NCBI GenBank assembly: GCA_041393535.1
Contig: JAWKJY010000004.1
Coordinates: 248,001 to 312,000 of the forward strand
Origin: JAWKJY01 sp041393535
GTDB lineage: Bacteria; Actinomycetota; Thermoleophilia; Gaiellales; Gaiellaceae
DNA length: 64,000 nucleotides
Reading direction: 5' to 3'
The notes below the pieces were generated by a model that saw only the letters and a program-made list of their open reading frames with translations, searched no databases and was not told the origin of the DNA. This document shows positions 47,034 to 55,173 of the stretch, in pieces; the first letter of the stretch is position 1; each line of letters starts with the position of its first letter. The position numbers and the translations under genes were made by a program.

Positions 47034-48305
47034 TCAGCCGCGGTACTTGCGGAACACGAGGCAGGCGTTGTGACCGCCGAACCCGAAGTTGTTCGAGAGC
47101 GCGACCTCGAGCGGCGCGGCGCGCGCCACATTGGGCACGTAGTCGAGGTCGCAGGTCGGATCCGGGATCTCCTGGTTGATCGTCGGCGGGAGCACGTCGC
47201 GCTCCACGGCGAAGATCGTCGCGATCGCCTCGATGGCGCCGGACGCGCCCAGGCAGTGCCCCGTGTGGCCCTTGATCGACGAGACCGGCGTGCGGAGCGC
47301 CTTCTCCTCGCCGAGCGCGAGCTTGATCACACGTGTCTCGGCCGAGTCGCCCGTCGGCGTCGAGGTGCCGTGCGCGTTGACGTAGCCGACCTCCTCCGCG
47401 GTGACACCCGCGTCCTGCATCGCGTTCCACATCGCCCGTGCCGGGTTGTGGCCGGTGGGATCGGGATCCGTGATGTGGTTCGCGTCCGACGACATCCCGT
47501 AGCCCGCGAGCTCGGCGTAGACCTTCGCCCCGCGCGCGAGCGCGTGGTCGAGCCCCTCGAGCACGAGCACGCCGGCGGCCTCGCCCATCACGAAGCCGTC
47601 GCGGCCGCCGTCGAACGGGCGGCTCGCCTTCTCGGGCTCGTCGTTGCGACGCGAGAGCGCGCGCATCGCGCTGAAGCCGGCGATGCCGACCGCGGCGATG
47701 CCCGCCTCCGTGCCGCCCGCGAGCATCACGTCGGCCCGACCGAGCCGGATCGTGTCGAGCGCGTCGCCGATCGACATGTTCGAGGCCGCGCACGCGGTGC
47801 ACTGGGACGAGAGCGGGCCGCGCGTCCCGAGCTCCATCGACACCCAGGCGGCACCCATGTTCGGGAGGATCGACGGGATCGAGAAGGGGTTCGCCCGGTC
47901 CGGCCCGCGGTCGAGCAGGTGCGCGTGGCAGTCCTGGAAGCTCTGGAGGCCGCCGATGCCCGTGCCGATCGCGACGCCGATCCGCTCGCACTCCTTGGCG
48001 ACGTCGATGCCGGCGTCGGCCTCGGCCATCCGCGCGGCGCCGATCACGAGCTGCGCGAAGCGGTCCATCCGCCGCGCGGCCTTGTGGTCGATCCAGTCCG
48101 TCGGCCGGAAGTCCTTGACCTCGCAGGCGAAGCTCACCGGGTACGGCTCGGCGTCGAAGAGCGTGATCGGCGCAGCGCCGGAGCGGCCCTCGACGAGGCC
48201 GTTCCAGTAGCTCTCCGCGTCGCTCCCGATCGGCGTCAGCGCGCCGATCCCGGTCACGACCACGCGCCGCCGTCCCCTGTCGTCCACCACGTTCACGTCC
48301 CCCAT
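47034..48305 (-). CDS. fabF: beta-ketoacyl-ACP synthase II
   Basis: Elongates acyl chains by condensing malonyl-ACP with acyl-ACP. The 423-residue KASII has VVVTGIGALTPIG, the nucleophile Cys in SSQCTACAASNMSIGDA, VNAHGTSTPTGDSAE and SIKGHTGHCLGASGAIEA (His) and FGFGGHNACLVF. Length and spacing are canonical. It is the last gene of the sigma-fab operon; its ATG lies one base after the fabG stop. acpP is not between fabG and fabF, where many bacteria have it. Confidence 0.96.
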   Translation of the reverse strand: MGDVNVVDDRGRRRVVVTGIGALTPIGSDAESYWNGLVEGRSGAAPITLFDAEPYPVSFACEVKDFRPTDWIDHKAARRMDRFAQLVIGAARMAEADAGIDVAKECERIGVAIGTGIGGLQSFQDCHAHLLDRGPDRANPFSIPSILPNMGAAWVSMELGTRGPLSSQCTACAASNMSIGDALDTIRLGRADVMLAGGTEAGIAAVGIAGFSAMRALSRRNDEPEKASRPFDGGRDGFVMGEAAGVLVLEGLDHALARGAKVYAELAGYGMSSDANHITDPDPTGHNPARAMWNAMQDAGVTAEEVGYVNAHGTSTPTGDSAETRVIKLALGEEKALRTPVSSIKGHTGHCLGASGAIEAIATIFAVERDVLPPTINQEIPDPTCDLDYVPNVARAAPLEVALSNNFGFGGHNACLVFRKYRG

Positions 48306-48306
48306 C

Positions 48307-49050
48307 TCACATCCCCAGGCCGCCGTCGACCAGCAGCACCTCGCCGGTCACGAAGCGTGCCGCGTCGGAGCAGAGGAAGCGTACCGCTCCCGCCACGTCC
48401 CCTGGCTCGCCGAGGCGCGCCAGCGGCGTCTGCTGCAGGATCAGGCCCTTCAGCTCGTCGGGGAGGACGTCGGTCAGCTCCGTCTGGATGTAGCCGGGCG
48501 CGACCGCGTTGACCCGCACGCCACGGCCTCCGAGCTCCTTCGCGAGCGACTTCGTGAAGCCGATGATCCCGGCCTTCGAGGCCGCGTAGTTCGTCTGGCC
48601 GGCGTTCCCGTGCAGGCCGACGACGCTCGTCAGGTTGACGATCGCCCCGGCGCGCCGCTTCAGCATCCCCCGCGCGACCGCGCGGCAGGTGTGGAAGACG
48701 CCGTTGAGGTTCGTGGCGATGACCTCCGCCCACTCCTCGTCGCTCATGCGGACGATCAGCGTGTCGCGCGTGATCCCGGCGTTGTTCACGAGCACGTCGA
48801 TCGGCCCGAGCTCGGCCTCCACCCGCTCGACGAGCGACTGCGCCTCGGCGACGACGGAGACGTCCGCCTGCAGGGCGATCCCGCCGACCTCGCCGGCGAT
48901 GCCTCGGCCTGCCCAGCGCCCGAGCGGTAGTTGACCGCGCGACCCGGGCGCCGGCCTCAACTCGCGCGAGACCGCCGCGCCGATCCCGCGCGCGCCGCCG
49001 GTGACGAGCGCGACCCTGCCCTCCAGCGAGCAGAAGGCCTCGCCGCTCAC
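48307..49050 (-). CDS. fabG: 3-oxoacyl-ACP reductase (with a locally shifted frame)
   Basis: Reduces 3-oxoacyl-ACP with NADPH. The 247-residue SDR has GRVALVTGGARGIGAAVSRE, VLVNNAGITRD, NLTSVVGLHGNAGQTNYAAS plus KAG (YxxxK), KELGGRGVRVNAVAPGYIQT and the typical ending VLLVDGGLGM. Between about 48905 and 48965 the frame gives RPAPGSRGQLPLGRWAGR, unlike any FabG. The adjacent frame gives AGARVAVNYRSGAGQAEA, the normal NADPH-selecting strand. Compensating indels therefore hide about 18 residues while leaving the frame open. The true protein is probably normal. It overlaps fabD by 4 nt. Confidence 0.93.
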   Translation of the reverse strand: MSGEAFCSLEGRVALVTGGARGIGAAVSRELRPAPGSRGQLPLGRWAGRGIAGEVGGIALQADVSVVAEAQSLVERVEAELGPIDVLVNNAGITRDTLIVRMSDEEWAEVIATNLNGVFHTCRAVARGMLKRRAGAIVNLTSVVGLHGNAGQTNYAASKAGIIGFTKSLAKELGGRGVRVNAVAPGYIQTELTDVLPDELKGLILQQTPLARLGEPGDVAGAVRFLCSDAARFVTGEVLLVDGGLGM

Positions 49051-49976
49051 GTGCGGGCCGCCGACAGCAGCTGCTCGAGCTTCGAGAGGCTCGCCATGTC
49101 GCTGACCGAGATCGTCGTCAGGCTGCGGTCGCAGCGCTTCAGCAGGTTCGAGAGGACGCTGCCCGGCCCCACCTCGACGAACACGTCGGTGCCGTCCTTG
49201 ACCAGGCCGCGGACGGCCTGCGTGAACTTCACGGGCGCGGTCACCTGCTCGACGAGCAGGCCCGCGATCCGGCTCGCGCTCTCGACGCTGGCCGTCACGG
49301 TCGACATGAACGGCGTGCCGAGCTCGGCGAAGTGGACGCGGTCGATCGCCGGGCGGAGCACCTCCGCGGCGCGGGCGACGAGCGGGCTGTGGAAGGCGCC
49401 CGAGACGCGGAGCTTCACGCTACGGCGGGCGCCCAGGTCGGACGCGCGCTCGAGCAGCCGGTCGACGGCCACGTGCCGGCCGGAGACGACGATCTGGCCC
49501 GGGCAGTTGTAGTTCGCCGGCCACACGTCCTCGATCTCGGCGCACAGGCCCTCGACGACCTCGTCGTCGAGGCCGAGCACGGCGGCCATCGCGCCGGGGT
49601 TCTCGTCGGCCGCCTGGGACATCGCCAGGCCGCGCTGGCGGACGAGGGCGACCGCGTCGCGCGCGCCGAGCGCGCCCGCCGCGGCAAGGGCGGAGTACTC
49701 GCCGACCGAGTGCCCGACGACGACGTCTGGCCGGAGGCCGATGGACTCGATGGCCTTGAGGCAGACGAGCGAGGTGGCGACCAGGGCGGGCTGCTGGACG
49801 TCCGTCCGCGTCAGCTCCTCCATCGGGCCCTCGAAGCACACCTTCGCGACGTCGAAGCCGACGGCCTCGGACGCCTCGTCGTAGATCGCACGCGCCTCGG
49901 GGAGCGCCTCGGCGAACGACCTGCCCATCCCCACGTCCTGAGACCCCTGTCCGGGAAAGCAGAACGCGATCCTCAT
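49047..49976 (-). CDS. fabD: malonyl-CoA:ACP transacylase
   Basis: Loads malonate from CoA to ACP. The 309-residue protein has FCFPGQGSQDVGMGR, VVVGHSVGEYSALAAAGAL (nucleophile Ser) and RQRGLAMSQAADENPGAMAA. SGAFHSPLV carries the catalytic His; EVGPGSVLSNLLKR closes the fold. All FabD signatures are present. ATG 49976 overlaps the fabH end by 4 nt and its stop overlaps fabG, so the block is tightly coupled. No sign of a polyketide context. Confidence 0.97.
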   Translation of the reverse strand: MRIAFCFPGQGSQDVGMGRSFAEALPEARAIYDEASEAVGFDVAKVCFEGPMEELTRTDVQQPALVATSLVCLKAIESIGLRPDVVVGHSVGEYSALAAAGALGARDAVALVRQRGLAMSQAADENPGAMAAVLGLDDEVVEGLCAEIEDVWPANYNCPGQIVVSGRHVAVDRLLERASDLGARRSVKLRVSGAFHSPLVARAAEVLRPAIDRVHFAELGTPFMSTVTASVESASRIAGLLVEQVTAPVKFTQAVRGLVKDGTDVFVEVGPGSVLSNLLKRCDRSLTTISVSDMASLSKLEQLLSAART

Positions 49977-51022
49977 GCTGGCTCTCCTCCTCCGTCCTCT
50001 CGGTCGAGGCCCGAGCCGGGCTCGCTCCAGGTGATCAGCGCCGAGCCCCAGGTGAGGCCGGTGCCGACGCCCGTCATGAGCACCGTCTGGCCGGGCCGGA
50101 TGGTCCCGTTCCGCGTCCCCTCTCCCAGGCAGAGGGGGATCGAGGCCGCGGAGGTGTTGCCGTAGCGGTCGACGTTGACGAAGACCTTCTCCGTCGGGAC
50201 GCCGAGCGTCTTCACCGCGTGGTCGATGATGCGCTTGTTCGCCTGGTGCGGCACGTAGACGTCCACGTCGTCGACGCCCATCCCCGCCTGCGCGAGCACC
50301 TGCTCGGCCGAGGTGACCATCACCCGCGTCGCGAACTTGAAGACCTCGCGGCCGTTCATCTCCATCGCGTACTTGCGCCGGTCCTGCTCGAGCGGCGTGC
50401 CGCGCGAGCGCGAGCCGCCCGCCGGGACGAGCAGGTCGTCGACGTGCGAGCCGTCGTTCCCCAGCTGGAAGGCCAGGAAGCCGCCCTCGGCGACGGGCTC
50501 GACCACCGCGGCCCCCGCGCCGTCGCCGAAGAGGATGCACGTGCCCCGGTCGTGCCAGTCGACGTACTTCGTCAGCAGGTCGACGCCGACCACGAGGACG
50601 CGGCGCGCGAGGCCCGAGGCGATCGCCCCGTACGCCTGCGACACCCCGTAGACGAAGCCGGTGCAGCCAGCCTGCATGTCGTACGCGGCGACCTCGTGCG
50701 CGCCGAGCGACTCGGCGACGACCGAGGCGGTCGCCGGGAAGGGCATGTCGGGCGTGATCGTCGCGACGATCACGAGGTCGAGCTCGTGCGGGTCGACCCC
50801 GGCCTGCGCGAGCGCGTCGCGGGCGGCGGGGACCGACAGGTCGCTCGCGCCGACACCCGGGTCGGAGATGCGCCGCTCCCGGATGCCTGTCCGCTCGGCG
50901 ATCCACTCGTCGTCGGTCTCGACGAACCGGGCCAGCTCGGCGTTCGTCAGCACGCGGTCGGGAACGCAGGTCCCGATCCCGGTGATGCCGACGCGTGGGG
51001 CGTCGAGGGCCCTCGCGATCAC
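49973..51022 (-). CDS. fabH: beta-ketoacyl-ACP synthase III
   Basis: Starts fatty acid synthesis by condensing an acyl-CoA with malonyl-ACP. The 349-residue KASIII has AYDMQAGCTGFVYGVSQAYG (Cys nucleophile), YVPHQANKRIIDHAVKTLG (His) and VDRYGNTSAASIPLCLGEG (Asn). VETDDEWIAERTGIRERRI is the FabH substrate motif. GTG 51022 is used, sharing GTGA with the fabZ stop. Actinobacteria often use branched primers with this enzyme; specificity cannot be read from these residues. It is the third gene of the sigma-fab operon. Confidence 0.97.
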   Translation of the reverse strand: MIARALDAPRVGITGIGTCVPDRVLTNAELARFVETDDEWIAERTGIRERRISDPGVGASDLSVPAARDALAQAGVDPHELDLVIVATITPDMPFPATASVVAESLGAHEVAAYDMQAGCTGFVYGVSQAYGAIASGLARRVLVVGVDLLTKYVDWHDRGTCILFGDGAGAAVVEPVAEGGFLAFQLGNDGSHVDDLLVPAGGSRSRGTPLEQDRRKYAMEMNGREVFKFATRVMVTSAEQVLAQAGMGVDDVDVYVPHQANKRIIDHAVKTLGVPTEKVFVNVDRYGNTSAASIPLCLGEGTRNGTIRPGQTVLMTGVGTGLTWGSALITWSEPGSGLDREDGGGEPA

Positions 51023-51459
51023 GCAGTCGCCTCGGCCACGGCGAACGTGAGCGTCCCGCGCACCGCGAGCTCGCCGCCGACGCTCGCGCGCCCCTTCCCC
51101 TTCCCGATGGGGCCGCGCACCTGCTCGAGCTCGCAGACCAGGTCGAGGACGTCGCCGGGGCGGACGATCCGCTTGAAGCGGAGGTCGTCGATCCCGGCGA
51201 ACAGGGCGAGCTTGCCGCGGTTCTCCGGCTGCGAGAGGACGCCCACCGCACCGGCCTGCGCGAGCGCCTCCACCATCAGGACGCCCGGCATGATCGGGTT
51301 CCCGGGGAAGTGGCCGGCGAGGTACCACTCGTCCTCGCGCACGACCTTGCGCGCGACGACGCGCGAGCCGGGGACCAGCTCCACCACCTCGTCGAGGAGG
51401 AGGAACGGGTCGCGGTGAGGCAGGATCGCCTCGATCTCGGCCCGGGTGAGCGGCGTCAC
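51019..51459 (-). CDS. fabZ: 3-hydroxyacyl-ACP dehydratase
   Basis: The 146-residue hot-dog-fold dehydratase has ILPHRDPFLLLDEVVELVPG, the catalytic His in WYLAGHFPGNPIMPGVLMVE with Glu in MVEALAQAG, and AVRGTLTFAVAEA at the end. It dehydrates 3-hydroxyacyl-ACP. GTG 51459 overlaps the stop of the sigma factor gene (GTGA), making it translationally coupled to that regulator, and its own stop overlaps fabH. Confidence 0.95.
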   Translation of the reverse strand: MTPLTRAEIEAILPHRDPFLLLDEVVELVPGSRVVARKVVREDEWYLAGHFPGNPIMPGVLMVEALAQAGAVGVLSQPENRGKLALFAGIDDLRFKRIVRPGDVLDLVCELEQVRGPIGKGKGRASVGGELAVRGTLTFAVAEATA

Positions 51460-52094
51460 GCGGTCGCGTACTCCTCGAGGCGCGACTTCAGGCGCGCCCG
51501 GCCGCGGTGGGCGTAGCACTTGGCCGTGCCGACCGGGATGCGCGCGAGCCGCGCGACGTCCTCGTACGAGAGGTCGAGCGCGTCGCGCAGGAGGACGACC
51601 TGGCGCTGCTCCGCCGACAGGCGCGAGAGGCCCGAGGCGAGCTCGCGGCGGAGGTCGCTGAGCAGCGCCGCGCGCGACGGGTCGTGCTCGTCGTCGGCGG
51701 GCTCCTCGTAGGAGTCGGGCAGGGCGGCGCCGCGGCGCAGGCGCTGCCGGTCGGAGACGTCGCGGCAGGTGTTGACGACGAGGCGGTGGAGCCACGTGGA
51801 GAACTGCGCGTCGCCGCGGAACTGGCGCAGCCGCTCGCTCAGCTTGAGCAGCGACTCGTGGGCGGCGTCGCGCGCGTCCTCGATGTCGTCGAGCACCTGC
51901 GCGGCGATCCGCGAGACCCGGCCGGAGTAGCGCTCCACGAGCGCGTCGAGGGCGTTCCGGTCGCCGCTCTTGGCGCGCCGGACGAGCTCCGCGTCGCTCA
52001 GGCGCGCGTACATCGGCGCGAGCACGGGATTGGGGCGGTGGGACACGGGGACATCGGTGTCAGTCCGACGCGTGAGGACGTCCTGTGGTTGCAC
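51456..52094 (-). CDS. ECF-type RNA polymerase sigma factor leading the fab operon
   Basis: The 212-residue protein has region 2 (LSDAELVRRAKSGDRNALDA, LVERYSGRVSRIA, then FSTWLHRLVVNTCRDVSDRQ) and region 4 (LSAEQRQVVLLRDALDLSYE, DVARLARIPVGTAKCYAHRG). Both are typical of extracytoplasmic-function sigma-70 factors. It lacks regions 1 and 3. The start is GTG 52094, 6 nt after TAGACT. An anti-sigma gene is not adjacent; instead fabZ overlaps by 4 nt. That suggests it is expressed with, and may control, fatty acid genes. This link is inference from position; no target promoter pattern was identified. Confidence 0.9.
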   Translation of the reverse strand: MQPQDVLTRRTDTDVPVSHRPNPVLAPMYARLSDAELVRRAKSGDRNALDALVERYSGRVSRIAAQVLDDIEDARDAAHESLLKLSERLRQFRGDAQFSTWLHRLVVNTCRDVSDRQRLRRGAALPDSYEEPADDEHDPSRAALLSDLRRELASGLSRLSAEQRQVVLLRDALDLSYEDVARLARIPVGTAKCYAHRGRARLKSRLEEYATA

Positions 52095-52115
52095 GTCGGT
52101 AGTCTAGTCTCGCCC
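52095..52115. promoter_or_regulatory. overlapping divergent -10 boxes, sigma-fab operon and birA
   Basis: The 21-nt spacer between GTG 52094 (minus) and GTG 52116 (plus) contains AGTCTAGTCT. On the plus strand TAGTCT (52105-52110) lies 5 nt before birA. On the minus strand TAGACT (52106-52101) lies 6 nt before the sigma gene. The two hexamers overlap by two bases, so RNA polymerase cannot use both at once. Both mRNAs would be leaderless. Confidence 0.65.
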
Positions 52116-52880
52116 GTGCGACGCACGCTCGAACCGGTGCGCGTGGAGCCCCTGCTCACCGGGCGGCTCGGGCGCCCGTACCTCTGGCGCGCGACCTGCG
52201 CGTCCACGCAGGCCCTCCTCGACGACCCGGCGCTGCCCGAGGGCGCGGTCGCCGTCGCCGAGGCGCAGACGCAGGGTCGAGGGCGCCTCGGGCGGACGTG
52301 GGAGGCGCCCGCCGGCGCCGCGCTGCTCTGCTCGGTCCTCCTGCGCCCGCCCGCCGGACGGCGCCTCGGCGAGCTCTCGCTGGTCGGCGGGCTCGCGACC
52401 GCGCGCGCCGTCGACCACGTCGCGCGCGTGCGCTCCGGGATTAAGTGGCCGAACGACGTGCTCCTCGACGGCGCGAAGGTCGCCGGGGTGCTCGCCGAGG
52501 GGCGGAACGGCGCGGTCGTGCTCGGGATCGGCGTGAACGTCGGGCAGGCCGCCGCCGACCTGCCCGCCGACGCGCGGACCCGGCCTGGCTCGCTCCTCAC
52601 GGCGACCGGGCTGGAGCACGACCGCGCGTCGGTGCTCGCCCGGCTGCTCGTCGAGCTCGAGGCCGGGTACGAGACCTGGCTCGCGGACGGCCTCGAGCCG
52701 CTCGTCCCGGAGCTGGCCGCACGAGACGTGCTGCTCGGCGTCGAGGTGCAGCTCGGCGACGCGGTCGGCCGGGCCGCCGGCATCGCCCCCGACGGCCGGC
52801 TGATCCTCCTCGTCGGCTCGGAGACGCGGCTCGTCGAGAGCGGCGAGGTCAGCGTCCGGGCGCCCGCAGCGCCCGCCTGA
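52116..52880 (+). CDS. birA: biotin-[acetyl-CoA-carboxylase] ligase
   Basis: Attaches biotin to AccB. The 254-residue protein has ATCASTQALLDD, QTQGRGRLGRTWEAPAG (biotinyl-AMP loop), SGIKWPNDVLLDGAKVAGVL (catalytic Lys) and VLGIGVNVGQ, with the C-terminal SH3-like part. There is no N-terminal DNA-binding helix-turn-helix, so it is a class I enzyme that does not itself repress transcription. The GTG start at 52116 is 21 nt from the divergent sigma-fab operon, linking biotinylation to the fatty-acid block. Its end overlaps the opposing amidase gene by 32 nt. Confidence 0.94.
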   Translation: MRRTLEPVRVEPLLTGRLGRPYLWRATCASTQALLDDPALPEGAVAVAEAQTQGRGRLGRTWEAPAGAALLCSVLLRPPAGRRLGELSLVGGLATARAVDHVARVRSGIKWPNDVLLDGAKVAGVLAEGRNGAVVLGIGVNVGQAAADLPADARTRPGSLLTATGLEHDRASVLARLLVELEAGYETWLADGLEPLVPELAARDVLLGVEVQLGDAVGRAAGIAPDGRLILLVGSETRLVESGEVSVRAPAAPA

Positions 52881-55074
52881 CCGGCGCGCTGCGGTTCCCG
52901 GCGGCGTCGACGGCCACGATCCGCACGCGGTCCGCGTGCGCGCGCACCCAGATCACGACCCGGCCGCGGGACCGGTCGATCGAGAGCGGGAGGCCGGCGT
53001 CGAGCCGGGCGCGGATCCGCGCGTCCTCGGAGACGCGCAGGACGATCTTCGTCGAGCTCCTGCGCGACCACGCGCTCACCACCCGCAGCCGCGGCGGCGT
53101 CGCGTCGACGGTGAACGCCCGTTGCTGCGACTGGGTGCCGAGGTCGGTCGTCGAGCGGACGACGACGGCGTAGCGGCCGTCCGCGAGGCGGCCCTTCCGC
53201 GTGCGCGGGACCCAGGCGAGCGACTGCTGTCCCGCTGCCAGCTCGCCCCGGAAGACGGTCCCGACCCAGGAGGTGCCACGCCGGACGCGGACCGCGACGG
53301 TCGCGGGCCGGCCCAGCGTGAACGTCACGGGCAGCCGGTCGAGCCTGCCGTCCCCGTTCGGCGAGACGAGCGCGGCGGTGCCGACGCCGACCAGCGACCG
53401 GTCGAGGGTCAGCCTCACCGACCCCGTCACGGGGATCCCGTCCGCGCCGCGGGCCACGACCTCGACGCGGTAGCGGCCGTCGGGCGCCACCGCGCCGTCG
53501 GCCGCCCGGCCGTCCCAGGCGAACGACTGCCGGCCGGGGCCGACGCCCACGGCGTCGAGCAGCGTCGCGACCGGCACGCCCTGCTCGTCGCGGATGCGGA
53601 CGGTGACGGTCGCCGCCGCGGTGACGCCGAACGAGATCGTCGCGCGGTCGCCGCTTCCGTCGCCGTTCGCGGTCAGCACCGCCGGCGAGACCCGGAGCCC
53701 GGACACGGCCACGACCGGCTGCACGGGCGCAGCCGAGCGGTCGACCGCCGTCAGCGCGACCGTCGCCGGCCGCACCTCGGCCCCGGCGGAGAGCACCGCG
53801 ACCGGCCGACGCGACGCGTCGACGGCGCGGCCGGCGCCGTCCCGTCCGTCCCAGGTCCAGTCGATCGCGTCGCCGCCCCCGGAGCCCGTCGCGAGCACGG
53901 CCCCGGCGGCGTCCGAGACGGTGATCGACCAGCTGCGGGCCTCCGAGAGGCGTGCCGTCAGGCGGATCGGCGTCGGCGTGCCGTCCGCGCCGACGGCGAC
54001 GGCGGCCGGGGCGGCCGCCGGGTCGAACAGCTTCGGGCCGCCGGTGGCGCCGACCTCCGCCCCGATCGAGGAGAGCTCCGCGTAGAGGTTCGCGCCGGGG
54101 CACGCGGTCAGGTCGAAGTCGCGGTGGCCGGAGATCGCGCGGATCGTCAGCTGCGCGCCGGCCGGGTTCGCGTTGTTCCCGCCGGAGACGACCGCGAGCA
54201 GCGAGACCGGGTCGACGTGGGCGACGTCGAGGCGCCACGCGAGGAAGCGGACGAGTGCGGCGCGCGCCTCGGGCGTCAGCACGTCCCGGTCGTAGTTGCC
54301 GAGCAGCGCGACACCGACGGCGCCGGTGTTGAAGCCCTTGACGTGCGCCCCGATCACGTTGCGGTCGAGGCCGCCGCCGCGGCCCTCGAAGATCTGCCCG
54401 AAGCGGTCGATCAACGCGTTGTAGCCGATGTCGTTCCAGCCGTTGCCCTTCACGTGGTAGACCTCGATCGCCCGCACGATCGCCGCGGACTCCTCGGGCG
54501 TCTCGGGGCTCTCGCCGGCCGTGTGGTGGACGATCGCGTACCCCAGCCGCGGGGCGTAGCCCGGCTCGGTGCGGACGATCGTCTCGTCGGCGCCCCAGCC
54601 GGCGCGCGAGATCACCTCCGGCGAGCCCGCGACGCTGAGGCGGCGGCCCGCGAGCGGCTCGACCGGGCTGCGGACGTAGTGCGCGCGGAGCCGGGCGACG
54701 GGTCCGCGGAGGCGGAACTGGACGGTGTCCGCATCGCGGACCCAGAGCGGCGAGCCGAGACGCCAGCCGTCGGGCGACACGCCCTCGCTGACGCCCTCGT
54801 CGGCGTCGGCGTCCTGCCAGTGCCCCCAGGCGCCGCTCCCGAGCCGCGTGCGCACCTCGACCTCGCCCGCGCCTTGCCAGTGGAGCCCGACGAGCGAGAA
54901 GCGCATCGGCGCGCGGGCCGGGTCGACCACGCGCCACCCGTCGGCCAGGCTGCGCCCGCCCGCAAGGGACTCGAGCCGCGACGCGTAGTCGACGTCGGAG
55001 GCCCGGGAGGAGGCCGGCGCGGCGAGCGCGAGCCCGATGGCCAGGACGGCCAGGGTGGCAGCACGGATCCGCAT
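52849..55074 (-). CDS. secreted peptidoglycan-recognition/N-acetylmuramoyl-L-alanine amidase-type protein with Ig-like repeats
   Basis: The 741-residue protein has a signal peptide (MRIRAATLAVLAIGLALAAP) and an N-terminal domain of about 150 residues. A PGRP/Amidase_2 domain follows at about 150-350: ISRAGWGADE, YAIVHHTAGESPETPEE (Zn His), NGWNDIGYNALIDRFG, EGRGGGLDRNVIGAH, GHRDFDLTACPGANLY (Zn His and Cys). The C-terminal half consists of three or four FlgD-type Ig-like domains (VSPAVLTANGDGSGDRA and FSWDGRAADG-type WDG motifs). It probably cleaves or binds the peptidoglycan stem outside the cell. ATG 55074 is natural. The zinc set appears complete, so it may be active. Confidence 0.88.
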   Translation of the reverse strand: MRIRAATLAVLAIGLALAAPASSRASDVDYASRLESLAGGRSLADGWRVVDPARAPMRFSLVGLHWQGAGEVEVRTRLGSGAWGHWQDADADEGVSEGVSPDGWRLGSPLWVRDADTVQFRLRGPVARLRAHYVRSPVEPLAGRRLSVAGSPEVISRAGWGADETIVRTEPGYAPRLGYAIVHHTAGESPETPEESAAIVRAIEVYHVKGNGWNDIGYNALIDRFGQIFEGRGGGLDRNVIGAHVKGFNTGAVGVALLGNYDRDVLTPEARAALVRFLAWRLDVAHVDPVSLLAVVSGGNNANPAGAQLTIRAISGHRDFDLTACPGANLYAELSSIGAEVGATGGPKLFDPAAAPAAVAVGADGTPTPIRLTARLSEARSWSITVSDAAGAVLATGSGGGDAIDWTWDGRDGAGRAVDASRRPVAVLSAGAEVRPATVALTAVDRSAAPVQPVVAVSGLRVSPAVLTANGDGSGDRATISFGVTAAATVTVRIRDEQGVPVATLLDAVGVGPGRQSFAWDGRAADGAVAPDGRYRVEVVARGADGIPVTGSVRLTLDRSLVGVGTAALVSPNGDGRLDRLPVTFTLGRPATVAVRVRRGTSWVGTVFRGELAAGQQSLAWVPRTRKGRLADGRYAVVVRSTTDLGTQSQQRAFTVDATPPRLRVVSAWSRRSSTKIVLRVSEDARIRARLDAGLPLSIDRSRGRVVIWVRAHADRVRIVAVDAAGNRSAPVRRALRAPGR

Positions 55075-55135
55075 GGGTCGGTCTGCAGGGACTTCAAGGG
55101 AAGCGGACCCGTCCCTGCCTGGCAAGGGGCCAGGC

Positions 55136-55173
55136 GCAACGTTGCACGTGCAACGAGCGGTACCCTGGGACCG
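55136..55173 (+). promoter_or_regulatory. palindromic operator-like site and leaderless promoter of nfeD
   Basis: CGTTGCACGTGCAACG at 55140-55155 is a perfect 16-bp palindrome, overlapped on its left by GCAACGTTGC (55136-55145). TACCCT (55161-55166) follows and lies 7 nt before GTG 55174. The palindrome covers the -35 to -10 spacer, as repressor operators often do. Binding protein unknown. Confidence 0.55.
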
